A stretch of 64,000 nucleotides of DNA from Rossellomorea aquimaris (lineage in GTDB: Bacteria > Bacillota > Bacilli > Bacillales > Bacillaceae_B), in the NCBI RefSeq assembly GCF_000935355.1, contig NZ_JXZC01000009.1:1-64000 (forward strand), read 5' to 3'. Positions 44,664-55,481 of the stretch are shown here, piece by piece (the first letter of the stretch is position 1; the number at the start of each line of letters is the position of its first letter). The position numbers and the translations under genes were made by a program. The notes beneath the pieces are model-generated. The model saw nothing but the letters and a program-made list of their open reading frames with translations. It was not told the origin of the DNA and searched no databases.

Positions 44664-44891
44664 GTTGAATCGGGATTGTACTTTATTGCGTTTTCGATCA
44701 CGATGCAGTACAAATCCTGCAATAAAACCGAGACCGCATATAAAGAATACTAATCCAATGACAAATTGCAACCACAAATAAGGAATGGGAGACTGCAGAA
44801 TGCCGAATAACATATCTCTCATCAATTTAATCCCGAGAGCAGCGAGAGCGCCAGGGATTAACATAATAATCAGGGCAATTAGACGAACCAT
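44652..44891 (-). CDS. yqzF: YqzF, DUF2627 membrane protein
   Basis: A 79-residue protein with two hydrophobic helices (LIALIIMLIPGALAALGIKL and LWLQFVIGLVFFICGLGFIAGFVL) and a basic tail. It matches the DUF2627 family (MVRLIAL...). ATG 44891 is chosen because AAGGAG is 11 bases before it, while ATG 44900 is too close. It is divergent from bkdR; function unknown. Confidence 0.88.
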   Translation of the reverse strand: MVRLIALIIMLIPGALAALGIKLMRDMLFGILQSPIPYLWLQFVIGLVFFICGLGFIAGFVLHRDRKRNKVQSRFNKKG

Positions 44892-44947
44892 GAGGTGCAT
44901 AACTCCTTTTTTGTTTCCATATTAAAATTCTAACTCCAACTAGAAAA

Positions 44948-44976
44948 TTGTCAAGTTTCGAAAAGTAGTGTAACAT
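44948..44976 (+). promoter_or_regulatory. promoter of bkdR
   Basis: TTGTCA (44948-44953), a 17-base spacer and TAACAT (44971-44976). A plain sigma-A promoter for the activator gene. Confidence 0.55.
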
Positions 44977-45021
44977 TATGTTTGTGAAAAAAATTGCAGG
45001 TATCGAGAGCCGGGGTGAAAA

Positions 45022-47094
45022 ATGTTGCAAGAGGTTCTGATTGTCGGCGGGGGTAAGGGTGGAACAGCCATTTTAAAAATCCTACACGAAGCTTCCGTCA
45101 TGAAAGTGATCGCAGTTGTAGACCTAAATGAAAACGCTTCAGGGATTGTGTTAGCTAAAGAGCTGGGGATACCAGTTGGTACGGATTGGCGACATTTCCT
45201 GAACGATTCTGTTGATATCGTCATTGAAGTGACCGGTGAACAAAAAGTATTTGAAAATATAAGAGATAAGCGGGGAAGGAACACCGTTATTATTCCAGGC
45301 AGTGTTGCCTTTCTTATTTCAAAGCTTCTGGAAGAGAAGGAAGATCTTATCCATCAATTAACAAGTGAATCCTTTAAAAGAGACCTCATTTTTAACTCTA
45401 CTGATGATGGTATGGTCGGAATAGACGATCAAGGAAATGTGATGCTCTTCAATAAAAGTGCACAGAGGATGATCGGTAAGGACCAGGAAGACGTAATGGG
45501 GTTGCATATTTCTGATGTGATTCCCGAGAGTAAATTAACCAACACGATTGAAACGCGACGAACTGAATTTCATCAAGAAGTTGTTTTGGACAATGGGCTG
45601 AAGATCATTTCCAATCGGATTCCAATGATTACGGATAATGATGAAATCATCGGAGCTTTTTCTGTATTCAAAGATATTACGGAAGTCGTGAATCTTGCAG
45701 AGGAGATCACGAATCTTAAAGAAATTCAAACAATGCTTGAAGCCATCATTCATTCCAGTGATGATGCGATTTCTGTAGTCGACGAAGAAGGAAAAGGGAT
45801 ATTAATTAACCCTGCTTATACTAGAATCACAGGACTCTCCCAAGAAGAAGTAATTGGAAAACCGGCAACGGCAGACATTTCTGAAGGAGAGAGTATCCAT
45901 TTGAAAGTCCTGCAAACAAGAAGAGCCATCAGGGGAACGAGGATGCGGGTAGGGCCGAAGCGGAAAGAAGTCATTGTCAATGTTGCTCCTATAATCGTGA
46001 ATGGTAAACTCAAGGGGAGTGTAGGTGTCATTCATGATATGTCTGAAATTCAGTCACTTACTCAGGAGTTGGATCGGGCCAGAAGAATTATTCGCACTCT
46101 AGAAGCAAAGTATATGTTTGAAGACATCATCGGGGATTCCGAAGAAATGATGATTGCGGTGGAGCAAGCTAAATTAGGGGCAAAAACACCTGCCACTGTT
46201 CTTCTCAGGGGTGAATCCGGTACAGGAAAGGAATTATTTGCACACGCTATACATAATGCGAGTGATCGAAAGTTCAACAAATTCCTGCGGGTCAATTGTG
46301 CTGCATTATCAGAGAACCTATTGGAAAGTGAATTATTTGGGTATGAGGAAGGTGCATTTTCAGGAGCGAAGCGTGGTGGTAAGCGAGGCTTGTTTGAAGA
46401 AGCGAATAATGGCAGTATCTTTCTGGATGAAATAGGGGAATTGAGTGCCAATACTCAAGCTAAGTTACTGAGGGTCCTGCAGGAGAATGAGATCGTTCGT
46501 GTGGGGGGGACCAAATCCATCCAGATTAATGTCCGGGTCATTGCAGCGACAAATGTGAATCTTGAAAAAGGAATCGCTGACGGCTCTTTCAGAGAAGATC
46601 TTTACTACCGTCTCAATCGAATGCCTATTCAGATTCCGCCACTAAGACATCGCAAATCAGATATTCCCCGCATTGCCGAAACCCTTATTACGAAGATCAA
46701 TCAGGATTACGGTAGAAATGTTGAAGGGGTAACAGAGCAGGCGATGAATAACTTAATGAATTATCATTGGCCTGGTAATGTAAGAGAGCTTGAAAATGTA
46801 TTGGGAAGGGCCATTATCTTTATGAATTACAACGAAGTGAAGATAGACATCAAGCATTTACCCCAACTGGATGATACATCCAAAAGCCTTGTTAAAGAAG
46901 TTCCTTACGAAACGGAAGGCACCGTTAAGGATCTCGCAACGCAAGTGGAACAATATGAAAAAAATATAATCCAAAGGGTTTTGGAGCAGAATAATGGTAA
47001 TAAAACAGCAACCGCCAAAGCATTAAATGTGTCTGTTCGAAACTTGTATTATAAGATTGAAAAATATAACATTGAAATAACTAGCATGAAATAA
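45022..47094 (+). CDS. bkdR: BkdR, sigma-54-dependent activator of the bkd operon
   Basis: Enhancer-binding protein that activates branched-chain keto-acid catabolism with sigma-54 (SigL). The 690 residues have an N-terminal Rossmann-like sensor ([14 protein letters not shown]), two PAS regions (about 120-330), and the AAA+ domain with Walker [24 protein letters not shown] (GAFSGA, a variant of the sigma-54 contact loop) and [10 protein letters not shown] Fis-type HTH ends it ([23 protein letters not shown]). The amino-acid sensing is inferred from B. subtilis BkdR. It is followed by the operon it controls. Confidence 0.94.
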   Translation: MLQEVLIVGGGKGGTAILKILHEASVMKVIAVVDLNENASGIVLAKELGIPVGTDWRHFLNDSVDIVIEVTGEQKVFENIRDKRGRNTVIIPGSVAFLISKLLEEKEDLIHQLTSESFKRDLIFNSTDDGMVGIDDQGNVMLFNKSAQRMIGKDQEDVMGLHISDVIPESKLTNTIETRRTEFHQEVVLDNGLKIISNRIPMITDNDEIIGAFSVFKDITEVVNLAEEITNLKEIQTMLEAIIHSSDDAISVVDEEGKGILINPAYTRITGLSQEEVIGKPATADISEGESIHLKVLQTRRAIRGTRMRVGPKRKEVIVNVAPIIVNGKLKGSVGVIHDMSEIQSLTQELDRARRIIRTLEAKYMFEDIIGDSEEMMIAVEQAKLGAKTPATVLLRGESGTGKELFAHAIHNASDRKFNKFLRVNCAALSENLLESELFGYEEGAFSGAKRGGKRGLFEEANNGSIFLDEIGELSANTQAKLLRVLQENEIVRVGGTKSIQINVRVIAATNVNLEKGIADGSFREDLYYRLNRMPIQIPPLRHRKSDIPRIAETLITKINQDYGRNVEGVTEQAMNNLMNYHWPGNVRELENVLGRAIIFMNYNEVKIDIKHLPQLDDTSKSLVKEVPYETEGTVKDLATQVEQYEKNIIQRVLEQNNGNKTATAKALNVSVRNLYYKIEKYNIEITSMK

Positions 47095-47122
47095 TTTGCG
47101 CAGTATGAAATAAATTGCAGGG
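47086..47122 (+). promoter_or_regulatory. 19-bp direct repeat, candidate BkdR enhancer
   Basis: ATGAAATAATTTGCGCAG (from 47086) and ATGAAATAAATTGCAGG (from 47105) are spaced 19 bases. The first copy includes the last codons and stop of bkdR. They lie about 60-80 bases upstream of the sigma-54 promoter. Confidence 0.5.
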
Positions 47123-47163
47123 ATAAATATGGCTTAATAAAGCGTTTTCAGTGTGTTGAAAGT

Positions 47164-47179
47164 TGGCACGGTTCTTGCA
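47164..47179 (+). promoter_or_regulatory. sigma-54 promoter of the ptb-bkd operon
   Basis: TGGCACG-GTTC-TTGCAT matches the -24/-12 consensus TGGCACRNNNNTTGCW exactly in spacing and key bases. Confidence 0.92.
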
Positions 47180-47230
47180 TGTAGATTAATGGGAACATAA
47201 TAACAGAAAAAAGGGGTTGAAACGACATAC

Positions 47231-48139
47231 ATGAATCTACAATCTTTGGTGGAAAAAGCAACCCGGATAGAAAACTCCACTGTAGCGGTAGCAGCTGCAG
47301 AAGATAAAGAAGTCCTTGGTGCTGTCGCCATGGCAGTTGAAAAAGATATGGCCAAATTTTTACTTTTTGGCGATAAAGAAGAAATCATCTCTCTTATAGA
47401 AGAGGTCGCACCGCAACTTCGATCTCACAGCAGCATTAAAATCAAGCATGCATTTTCGCCACAGAAATCAGCCGAACTGGCTGTAAAGGCTGTGAAGGAA
47501 AATGAAGCAGGTGCCCTCATGAAGGGGAATGTTCCTACTGCTGTTATTTTAAAAGCAGTATTAAATAAAGAGTGGGGTCTCAGAACAGGCAATGTTTTAT
47601 CACATGTGGCAGCTTTTGAGGTGGAAGGGTTTGATAGACTGACATTTATTACGGATGCAGCGATGAATATTGCACCTGATCTACAGCAAAAAGCGCAAAT
47701 TATTGAAAATGCCGTCGAGATTGCCCGTTCAATCGGTGTTCTCCATCCAAAAGTAGCACCGATAGCGGCGGTTGAAGTGGTTAATCCTTCTATGCAGGCA
47801 ACAGTTGATGCCGCTTCTCTTACGATGATGAATCAAAGAGGACAGATCCGAAATTGTACCGTGGATGGTCCATTAGCATTGGATAATGCCGTTTCACACC
47901 ACGCTGCTGAACATAAAGGGATTGAAAGTGAAGTCGCTGGACAAGCGGATATCCTTCTCGTTCCAAATATCGAAACTGGTAATGCTCTTTACAAGTCCAT
48001 GATCTATTTTGCAAAAGCGAAAGTAGGAGCTGTGATCGCTGGAGCGAAAGCACCAATCGTATTGACATCCAGAGCGGACAGTGCAGAAAGTAAACTATAT
48101 TCACTGGCACTGGCTATATGCTCTGCTTCAAATAAATAG
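47231..48139 (+). CDS. ptb: Phosphate butyryltransferase (YqiS)
   Basis: Converts branched acyl-CoA to acyl-phosphate, releasing CoA, which buk then uses for ATP. The 302 residues fit the phosphotransacetylase family (GALMKGNVPTAVILKAVLN, FITDAAMNIAPDL, IETGNALYKSMIYFAKAKVGAV). First gene of the operon after the sigma-54 promoter. Confidence 0.94.
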   Translation: MNLQSLVEKATRIENSTVAVAAAEDKEVLGAVAMAVEKDMAKFLLFGDKEEIISLIEEVAPQLRSHSSIKIKHAFSPQKSAELAVKAVKENEAGALMKGNVPTAVILKAVLNKEWGLRTGNVLSHVAAFEVEGFDRLTFITDAAMNIAPDLQQKAQIIENAVEIARSIGVLHPKVAPIAAVEVVNPSMQATVDAASLTMMNQRGQIRNCTVDGPLALDNAVSHHAAEHKGIESEVAGQADILLVPNIETGNALYKSMIYFAKAKVGAVIAGAKAPIVLTSRADSAESKLYSLALAICSASNK

Positions 48140-48181
48140 TGATATAAATCAAAATATATAAGACTTTAGGGGGAAATGAAA

Positions 48182-49279
48182 ATGAAAATTTTTAGCTATA
48201 TGGAACAATATGATTATGAGCAATTGGTATTTTGTCAAGATGAATCATCAGGTTTGAAAGCAATCATTGCGATTCATGATACTACACTTGGACCTGCACT
48301 TGGCGGGACTCGTATGTGGACATATGAATCGGAAGAAGCGGCGATTGAAGACGCGCTTCGCCTTGCGCGTGGTATGACGTACAAGAATGCTGCAGCAGGT
48401 CTTAACTTAGGTGGAGGGAAAACGGTCATTATCGGTGACCCTCGCAAAGATAAGAATGAAGAAATGTTCCGTGCATTCGGTCGCTACATTCAAGGACTGA
48501 ACGGTCGTTATATTACGGCTGAAGATGTGGGAACAACAGTTGCCGATATGGACTTGATCCATGAAGAAACAGATTATGTCACAGGTATTTCACCTGCGTT
48601 TGGATCTTCAGGGAACCCATCTCCGGTAACTGCGTACGGCGTATACCGTGGGATTAAAGCGGCAGCGAAAGAAGCATTCGGAACTGATTCTCTTGAAGGA
48701 AAAACGATCGCTGTTCAAGGAATTGGAAATGTTGCGTACAATATGTGCCGTCACCTTCACGAAGAAGGAGCACATCTGATCGTTACAGATATCAATAAAG
48801 AAGCGGTACAACGTGCTGTAGATGAATTCGGGGCAAAAGCTGTTGACATCAACGATATTTATGGGGTTGACTGTGACATCTTTGCACCATGTGCACTGGG
48901 AGCGATCATCAACGACGAAACCATTCCTCAGCTAAAAGCAAAAGTCATTGCAGGGGCTGCAAATAACCAATTAAAAGAAACTCGTCATGGTGACGCGATT
49001 CATGAAATGGGTATCGTTTATGCACCTGACTATGTCATCAATGCAGGTGGAGTCATCAACGTAGCGGATGAACTATACGGTTACAATAGTGAAAGAGCGA
49101 TGAAAAAAGTGGAGCAAGTGTACAACAACGTTGAGCGGGTTATTGAAATCGCTAAACGTGATAATGTTCCAACTTACGTTGCTGCTGATCGTATGGCTGA
49201 AGAAAGAATCGAGAAAATGCGCCGTTCAAGAAGCCAGTTCTTACAAAACGGTCAACATATTTTAAGCAGACGTGGATAA
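48182..49279 (+). CDS. bcd: Leucine dehydrogenase
   Basis: NAD-dependent oxidative deamination of Leu, Ile and Val to branched keto acids. Catalytic Lys in [20 protein letters not shown], and the NAD motif [14 protein letters not shown] 48182 follows GGGGGAA at 7 bases, while ATG 48176 is too near; homologues start at this residue. About 365 residues. A hairpin lies between it and buk. Confidence 0.95.
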   Translation: MKIFSYMEQYDYEQLVFCQDESSGLKAIIAIHDTTLGPALGGTRMWTYESEEAAIEDALRLARGMTYKNAAAGLNLGGGKTVIIGDPRKDKNEEMFRAFGRYIQGLNGRYITAEDVGTTVADMDLIHEETDYVTGISPAFGSSGNPSPVTAYGVYRGIKAAAKEAFGTDSLEGKTIAVQGIGNVAYNMCRHLHEEGAHLIVTDINKEAVQRAVDEFGAKAVDINDIYGVDCDIFAPCALGAIINDETIPQLKAKVIAGAANNQLKETRHGDAIHEMGIVYAPDYVINAGGVINVADELYGYNSERAMKKVEQVYNNVERVIEIAKRDNVPTYVAADRMAEERIEKMRRSRSQFLQNGQHILSRRG

Positions 49280-49288
49280 TTAGAAGAA

Positions 49289-49322
49289 AAAACGCTTTAC
49301 TTCTAACAAAAGTAGAGCGTTT
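49289..49322 (+). other. intercistronic hairpin bcd-buk
   Basis: AAACGCTTTACTT / AAGTAGAGCGTTT stem, with a short TTCTT tail. Placed within the operon, it may be a partial terminator or an RNA-processing/stability element. Confidence 0.6.
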
Positions 49323-49430
49323 CTTCCCTGTTAATGCGAACATCGAACAGATTAAGGGGTTATCTATCATAGGGGAAAAATTCTACGTACAAACATTACA
49401 ATAACAGCTACCCAAATGGAGGTAACAACA

Positions 49431-50537
49431 GTGCAAGAGAACAAACATCGAATATTAGTCATTAACCCTGGATCGACATCAACCAAAATTGGTGTTTTCG
49501 ATGATGATCGATCTATCTTTGAAAAGACAATTCGTCATGATTCAGAAAAAATTAATGAATTTCCAACCATCATTGATCAGTATGAATTCAGAAAGGATAC
49601 CATTCTTCAAGCATTAGATGAAGAAGGGATCAACATTTCGAAGCTAAGTGCTGTTTGTGGCCGTGGGGGCCTTCTTAGACCGATAGAAGGCGGCACATAC
49701 TTAGTGAATGATGACATGCTGAAGGATCTTAAAGAAGGATTCTCAGGTCAGCATGCTTCAAACCTTGGTGGGATTATAGCATTTGAAATTGCTTCTGGAT
49801 TAAACATTCCGTCTTATATTGTCGACCCAGTTGTAGTGGACGAGCTACAATCACTTGCCCGTGTTTCAGGGTTTTCACTCATTGAAAGAAAGAGTATTTT
49901 CCATGCATTAAATCAGAAAGCGGTAGCAAGAAGAGTCGCAAAGGAACTCGGAAAGAGATATGAGGACCTAAACCTGATCGTCACTCATATGGGTGGTGGA
50001 ATTACCGTCGGTGCCCACCGCAATGGGAAAGTCGTGGATGTGAATAATGGTTTACATGGCGATGGCCCATTCAGTCCTGAAAGAGCAGGTACTGTTCCAG
50101 CGGGTGATTTAGTTGACCTATGCTTCTCAGGTGATTATTACCGTGATGAAATCATGAAGAAACTCGTTGGTCAAGGTGGCTTAGTCGGTTATCTTGGAAC
50201 AAACGATGCAGTAAAAGTGGAGAAGATGATTGAGAATGGCGATGAAAATGCCAAAGCCGTGTATGATGCGATGGCGTATCAAATTGCTAAAGAGATAGGG
50301 GCAGCAAGTGCCGTCCTTAATGGTAAAGTAGACGCCATTGTGCTAACGGGTGGACTTGCTTATGGTAAAGAATTTGTGAAGGCGATAAGCAATCGAATCA
50401 ATTGGATAGCGGATGTCGTGATTCAACCAGGAGAAAATGAACTGCAAGCTCTTGCGGAAGGGGCATTAAGGGTCTTGCGAAATGAAGAGGACTATAAAGT
50501 GTACCCTGGACCAGTAAAGAAAAAAGCGAGAGTATAA
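49431..50537 (+). CDS. buk: Branched-chain/butyrate kinase
   Basis: Acyl-phosphate + ADP to fatty acid + ATP. Actin/acetokinase fold with [16 protein letters not shown] (phosphate loop), [20 protein letters not shown] and [15 protein letters not shown] 49431 lies 8 bases after GGAGG, and the upstream ATG 49416 would include the RBS. About 368 residues. It pairs with ptb. Confidence 0.93.
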   Translation: MQENKHRILVINPGSTSTKIGVFDDDRSIFEKTIRHDSEKINEFPTIIDQYEFRKDTILQALDEEGINISKLSAVCGRGGLLRPIEGGTYLVNDDMLKDLKEGFSGQHASNLGGIIAFEIASGLNIPSYIVDPVVVDELQSLARVSGFSLIERKSIFHALNQKAVARRVAKELGKRYEDLNLIVTHMGGGITVGAHRNGKVVDVNNGLHGDGPFSPERAGTVPAGDLVDLCFSGDYYRDEIMKKLVGQGGLVGYLGTNDAVKVEKMIENGDENAKAVYDAMAYQIAKEIGAASAVLNGKVDAIVLTGGLAYGKEFVKAISNRINWIADVVIQPGENELQALAEGALRVLRNEEDYKVYPGPVKKKARV

Positions 50538-50556
50538 GAGCAAGGAGGACTCAAGA

Positions 50557-51981
50557 TTGGCAGAAGAATATGATTTAGTCATTCTAGGGGGAGGAACTGG
50601 TGGCTACGTAGCCGCCATTCGTGCTTCTCAACTTGGATTAAAAACAGCAATCGTTGAAAAAGGAAAGCTTGGCGGGACATGCTTACACAAAGGATGTATT
50701 CCCAGTAAAGCCCTTCTTCGCAGTGCTGAAGTATATGCAACAGCGAAACATAGTGAAGATTTTGGTGTGAAGATCAATGGGGTAGAATTAGATTTCACGA
50801 AAGTCCAATCCAGAAAAGACGGGATTGTTGAACAGCTTCACAAAGGGGTTCAACACTTGATGAAACAAGGTAAGATCGATGTCTTTGAAGGGCTGGGTCG
50901 TATTTTAGGACCTTCGATTTTCTCCCCTATGCCAGGCACGATTTCAGTTGAAATGAATAACGGTGAAGATAATGCAATGCTGATCCCTAAAAATGTGATC
51001 GTTGCAACAGGATCGAGACCTCGTTCATTACCAGGACTTGATATTGATGGTGAATACGTTCTATCTTCGGATGAAGCGCTTTCACTTGAGGCTTTGCCAA
51101 AATCGATCATCATCGTTGGCGGAGGAGTCATCGGTATTGAATGGGCTTCCATGCTGTCTGACTTTGATGTTGAGGTAACCGTTGTGGAATACGCTGATAA
51201 AATAGTACCAACCGAGGATCATGAGATTTCTAAAGAAATGCAGCGCTTGATGAAGAAAAAAGGCGTTAAAATCGTTACAAGTGCTAAGGTGCTTCCTGAA
51301 ACCTTGGAAAAAGGAGAAGGAGAGGTAACGATCAAAGCTGAGCATAAAGGTGAAGAAAAAGCCTTTACGGCAGAGAAAATCCTTGTATCTGTAGGCAGAC
51401 AAGCGAACGTTGAAGGCATTGGCTTAGAGAACACAGATATTAAAGTGGAAAAAGGCTTTATTGAAGTGAATGATTTCTTCCAAACCAAGGAATCTCATAT
51501 TTACGCGATCGGGGATGTCATCGGTGGACTTCAATTAGCTCATGTTGCATCACACGAAGGAATCACAGCTGTGGAACATATGGCGAATGAGAAACCTCAC
51601 CCTATTGACTATTCCCTCATTTCAAAATGCATCTACAGTAATCCTGAAATTGCAAGCGTAGGGATCACGGAACAGGAAGCAAAAGAAAAGGGATATAACT
51701 TGAAGACCGGAAAATTCAGCTTCAGAGCAATCGGGAAAGCACTTGTATATGGTGAATCGGATGGATTCGTCAAGATCATTGCAGATAAAGATACCGATGA
51801 CATTCTAGGTGTGCACATGATCGGTCCACATGTAACAGACATGATTTCAGAAGCGGGACTGGCTAAAGTATTGGACGCAACCCCATGGGAAATCGCGCAC
51901 ACAATCCACCCTCATCCATCCCTGTCAGAAGCGATCGGAGAGGCAGCCCTTGCTGTAGATGGAAAGGCAATTCACTCATAG
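50557..51981 (+). CDS. lpdV: Dihydrolipoamide dehydrogenase of the Bkd complex (E3)
   Basis: FAD-dependent E3 that reoxidises the lipoyl group of the E2 (BkdB). The redox disulfide is GGTCLHKGCIPSK, FAD site LGGGTGGYVAAIRA, NAD site VGGGVIGIEWA, and the C-terminal His-Glu pair is HPHPSLSEA. TTG 50557 after AAGGAGG. 474 residues. Confidence 0.95.
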   Translation: MAEEYDLVILGGGTGGYVAAIRASQLGLKTAIVEKGKLGGTCLHKGCIPSKALLRSAEVYATAKHSEDFGVKINGVELDFTKVQSRKDGIVEQLHKGVQHLMKQGKIDVFEGLGRILGPSIFSPMPGTISVEMNNGEDNAMLIPKNVIVATGSRPRSLPGLDIDGEYVLSSDEALSLEALPKSIIIVGGGVIGIEWASMLSDFDVEVTVVEYADKIVPTEDHEISKEMQRLMKKKGVKIVTSAKVLPETLEKGEGEVTIKAEHKGEEKAFTAEKILVSVGRQANVEGIGLENTDIKVEKGFIEVNDFFQTKESHIYAIGDVIGGLQLAHVASHEGITAVEHMANEKPHPIDYSLISKCIYSNPEIASVGITEQEAKEKGYNLKTGKFSFRAIGKALVYGESDGFVKIIADKDTDDILGVHMIGPHVTDMISEAGLAKVLDATPWEIAHTIHPHPSLSEAIGEAALAVDGKAIHS

Positions 51982-52032
51982 AAACGCGTAGCCTACTGTT
52001 CTTGAGCTACAAGTAGACAATTAATTTCAATA

Positions 52033-52061
52033 GGAAAGGTAGAGGTCCTCTCTACCTTTCC
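52033..52061 (+). other. intercistronic hairpin lpdV-bkdAA
   Basis: GGAAAGGTAGA-N7-TCTACCTTTCC perfect 11-bp stem without T-run, 20 bases before the bkdAA RBS. Likely an RNA processing or stability element. Confidence 0.65.
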
Positions 52062-52091
52062 AACCATTAGATTGTGTAGGAGGTAAACAAA

Positions 52092-53090
52092 ATGGCAGAA
52101 AATCGTCATGAAGAGTTAGGACTTTCCAATGAGAAAGTATTAGAAATGTATGAAACCATGCTTCTTGCTAGAAAAATCGATGAGCGTATGTGGTTACTGA
52201 ACCGTTCGGGAAAAATCCCTTTTGTTATTTCTTGTCAAGGTCAGGAAGCTGCTCAAGTCGGTGCTGCATTCGCTTTAGATCGTGAAAAGGATTATGTCCT
52301 TCCGTACTACCGAGACATGGGTGTGGTATTAACATTCGGGATGACGGCTAAAGAGTTGATGTTATCAGGTTTTGCGAAAGCAGAAGATCCAAACTCGGGC
52401 GGACGTCAGATGCCTGGTCATTTTGGGCAAAAGAAAAATAATATCGTAACGGGTTCATCTCCTGTAACCACGCAAGTTCCTCATGCCGTTGGTATCGCCC
52501 TTGCCGGGAAAATGGAGAAGAAAGATGTTGTAACGTTTGTGACATTCGGAGAAGGATCTTCCAACCAGGGAGATTTCCATGAAGGAGCAAACTTTGCTGG
52601 TGTACATAAATTACCTGTTATTTTCATGTGTGAAAACAACAAATATGCAATCTCAGTTCCAATCGAAAAGCAGTTAGCGTGTGAGAAAGTGTCCGATCGT
52701 GCCATTGGGTATGGTATGCCGGGAATCACTGTAGATGGAAATGATCCGATCGAGGTTTATAAAGCTGTCAAAGAAGCAGCAGATCGTGGTCGTCGTGGAG
52801 AAGGTCCGACATTGGTTGAAACGGTTTCGTATCGCTTGACTCCTCACTCCTCGGATGATGATGACAGAAGCTATCGTTCTCCCGATGAAGTAGCGAAAGC
52901 GAAAACAAATGATCCAATCATCACGTTTGGTGCTTACTTAAAAGAAACAGGCGTCATGAACGATGATATTGAGAAAGAAATCAATGATCGCATTATGAAG
53001 CTCGTGAACGAAGCAACGGATTATGCAGAAAACGCTCCATATGCTGAAGCAGAATCAGCTATGAAGTATGTTTACGCAGAAGAGAAGTAA
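52092..53090 (+). CDS. bkdAA: Branched-chain 2-oxo acid dehydrogenase E1 alpha
   Basis: Thiamine diphosphate E1 alpha subunit that decarboxylates branched keto acids. GRQMPGHFG and the TPP-binding GEGSSNQGDFHEGANFAGV...CENNKYAIS are visible, as are the phosphorylation-loop-type YRLTPHSSDDD residues. 332 residues. It is followed by bkdAB after 14 bases. Confidence 0.95.
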   Translation: MAENRHEELGLSNEKVLEMYETMLLARKIDERMWLLNRSGKIPFVISCQGQEAAQVGAAFALDREKDYVLPYYRDMGVVLTFGMTAKELMLSGFAKAEDPNSGGRQMPGHFGQKKNNIVTGSSPVTTQVPHAVGIALAGKMEKKDVVTFVTFGEGSSNQGDFHEGANFAGVHKLPVIFMCENNKYAISVPIEKQLACEKVSDRAIGYGMPGITVDGNDPIEVYKAVKEAADRGRRGEGPTLVETVSYRLTPHSSDDDDRSYRSPDEVAKAKTNDPIITFGAYLKETGVMNDDIEKEINDRIMKLVNEATDYAENAPYAEAESAMKYVYAEEK

Positions 53091-53104
53091 GGGGGAATTC
53101 AATC

Positions 53105-54088
53105 ATGCCAGTAATTTCATACATTGATGCCGTAACAATGGCAATTAGAGAAGAAATGGAACGTGATGAGAAAGTATTCGTTCTTGGAGAAGACGTCGGT
53201 AAAAAAGGTGGAGTATTCAAAGCGACTCACGGACTGTATGATCAATTTGGAGAAGACCGTGTCATTGATACACCACTTGCGGAATCAGCCATTGCCGGTG
53301 TTGGAATCGGAGCTGCCATGTATGGCATGAGACCGATCGCCGAAATGCAGTTTGCCGACTTTATCATGCCGGCAGTGAACCAAATCATCTCTGAAGCAGC
53401 ACGAATCCGTTACCGTTCGAATAATGATTGGAGCTGTCCGATGGTCATTCGTGCTCCTTACGGTGGCGGAGTACACGGGGCTCTATATCATTCACAATCG
53501 GTTGAGGCCGTGTTCGCTAATCAACCAGGATTGAAAATTGTCATGCCATCCACTCCTTATGATGTGAAGGGCTTACTGAAAGCTGCTATCCGTGATGAAG
53601 ATCCAGTATTATTCTTTGAACATAAACGTGCTTATCGCCTGATCAAAGGTGAAGTGCCTGAGGATGACTACACTCTTCCAATCGGAAAAGCAGACGTGAA
53701 GCGTGAAGGAGAGGACATCACAGTGATCACTTATGGTCTGTGTGTTCACTTTGCACTTCAAGCAGCGGAAAAGCTTGCCCAGGATGGAATCGAAGCGCAC
53801 ATACTGGATTTACGTACGATTTATCCATTAGATAAAGAAGCGATCATTGAAGCAGCTTCAAAAACAGGTAAAGTGCTCCTGGTGACAGAAGACAATAAAG
53901 AGGGAAGCATCATGGGTGAGGTTTCTGCGATTATTGCTGAAAACTGTTTATTCGAGCTTGATGCTCCTATCAAACGCCTTGCGGGTCCTGATGTTCCTGC
54001 AATGCCGTATGCACCGACAATGGAAAAATACTTTATGATTAACCCGGACAAAGTAGAAAAAGCAATGCGTGAACTTGCAGAATTTTAA
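53105..54088 (+). CDS. bkdAB: Branched-chain 2-oxo acid dehydrogenase E1 beta
   Basis: E1 beta subunit, pairing with BkdAA. MPVISYIDAVTMAIREEMERDEKVFVLGEDVGKKGGVF and ADFIMPAVNQIISEAARIRYRS are standard. 327 residues. Confidence 0.95.
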   Translation: MPVISYIDAVTMAIREEMERDEKVFVLGEDVGKKGGVFKATHGLYDQFGEDRVIDTPLAESAIAGVGIGAAMYGMRPIAEMQFADFIMPAVNQIISEAARIRYRSNNDWSCPMVIRAPYGGGVHGALYHSQSVEAVFANQPGLKIVMPSTPYDVKGLLKAAIRDEDPVLFFEHKRAYRLIKGEVPEDDYTLPIGKADVKREGEDITVITYGLCVHFALQAAEKLAQDGIEAHILDLRTIYPLDKEAIIEAASKTGKVLLVTEDNKEGSIMGEVSAIIAENCLFELDAPIKRLAGPDVPAMPYAPTMEKYFMINPDKVEKAMRELAEF

Positions 54089-54117
54089 TAACATTAGACA
54101 GTAAGGAGGGTTCCTCA

Positions 54118-55437
54118 TTGGGTATTGAAAATATGAAAATGCCTCAGCTAGGGGAAAGTGTTACAGAAGGTACGATAAGTAAATGGTTGGTATCACCTGG
54201 TGATACCGTCAATAAATATGATCCGATTGCGGAAGTTCAAACGGACAAAGTAAATGCAGAGGTACCATCATCCTTCACAGGTACCATTAAAGAATTAATT
54301 GCTGAAGAAGGAGACACTCTTGAAGTCGGAGAAATTATTTGTTCGATTGAAGTGGAAGGTGAAGGTTCTGCACCTGTTGAAGAAACTCCGAAAGAAACGC
54401 CTAAGAAAGAATCGGATCAAGCACCTCAATCTGCACCTGAAACGAAGGCTCCAAGTAAAGATAGTGGGAATAAAACAAGATATTCCCCTGCCGTATTAAA
54501 GCTATCTCAAGAGCATGATATTGATCTGAATCAAGTAGAAGGAACTGGAAATGGCGGCCGTATCACTCGTAAAGATCTTAAGAAGATCATTGAGTCAGGT
54601 AGTATTCCAAAAGCAGGAGATGCTCCGGCGCCTAAGGCTGAAGATCAGGCGCCTCAGCAAGCACCGGTGAAGGAACAAGCGGTTAAACAACCGGCCAAGC
54701 AATCTGCGCCTGCAGCGAACGTTCCTGTTGTACCTGGTGATATTGAAATCCCGGTTTCGGGTATTCGTAAAGCCATTGCATCCAACATGGTTCGAAGCAA
54801 GCATGAGGCTCCTCACGCATGGACGATGCTGGAAGTGGATGTTACAAACCTTGTTGATTATAGAAACTCACTTAAAACGGAATTCAAACAGCGTGAAGGA
54901 TTTAATCTTACTTTCTTCGCATTTTTCGTGAAAGCTGTTGCTCAAGCCCTTAAAGAGTATCCACAAATTAATTCTATGTGGGCCGGGGACAAGATTGTTC
55001 AGAAGAAAGACATCAACCTTTCCATTGCAGTAGCGACAGACGATGCACTGTATGTGCCTGTGATCAAAAATGCAGACGAAAAAACCATCAAGGGTATTGC
55101 AAGAGAAATCACTGAGCTTGCCGGAAAAGTACGCAGCGGTAAATTAACTTCCCAAGATATGCAGGGAGGCACATTTACTGTCAACAACACCGGGTCATTT
55201 GGTTCAGTACAATCAATGGGTATCATTAATTATCCGCAAGCAGCAATCCTTCAAGTAGAATCGATTGTGAAACGTCCGGTTGTCATGAACAATGGAATGA
55301 TCGCAGTACGAGACATGGTGAACTTATGTATGTCACTCGATCACCGTGTTCTGGATGGTCTGGTTTGCGGAAGATTCTTACAGCGTGTGAAAGAAATCCT
55401 AGAAAACACTTCAAAAGAAAATACATCTGTATATTAA
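54118..55437 (+). CDS. bkdB: Branched-chain 2-oxo acid dehydrogenase E2 (acyltransferase)
   Basis: Core E2: an N-terminal lipoyl domain with the lipoylated Lys in VQTDKVNAEV, an Ala/Pro/Gln/Lys linker, a peripheral-subunit-binding domain (RYSPAVLKLSQEHDIDLNQVEGTGNGGRITRKDL), a second linker and the acyltransferase domain with LDHRVLDG. 439 residues. TTG 54118 after AAGGAGGG. Lipoate for it depends on lipM. End of operon. Confidence 0.95.
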   Translation: MGIENMKMPQLGESVTEGTISKWLVSPGDTVNKYDPIAEVQTDKVNAEVPSSFTGTIKELIAEEGDTLEVGEIICSIEVEGEGSAPVEETPKETPKKESDQAPQSAPETKAPSKDSGNKTRYSPAVLKLSQEHDIDLNQVEGTGNGGRITRKDLKKIIESGSIPKAGDAPAPKAEDQAPQQAPVKEQAVKQPAKQSAPAANVPVVPGDIEIPVSGIRKAIASNMVRSKHEAPHAWTMLEVDVTNLVDYRNSLKTEFKQREGFNLTFFAFFVKAVAQALKEYPQINSMWAGDKIVQKKDINLSIAVATDDALYVPVIKNADEKTIKGIAREITELAGKVRSGKLTSQDMQGGTFTVNNTGSFGSVQSMGIINYPQAAILQVESIVKRPVVMNNGMIAVRDMVNLCMSLDHRVLDGLVCGRFLQRVKEILENTSKENTSVY

Positions 55438-55444
55438 TCGTTAT

Positions 55445-55481
55445 AAGGACTGACCCTGGGTGGTTAGTCCTTATTTTTTTT
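55445..55481 (+). terminator. intrinsic terminator of bkd operon
   Basis: AAGGACT / AGTCCTTATTTTTTTT hairpin. Confidence 0.88.
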
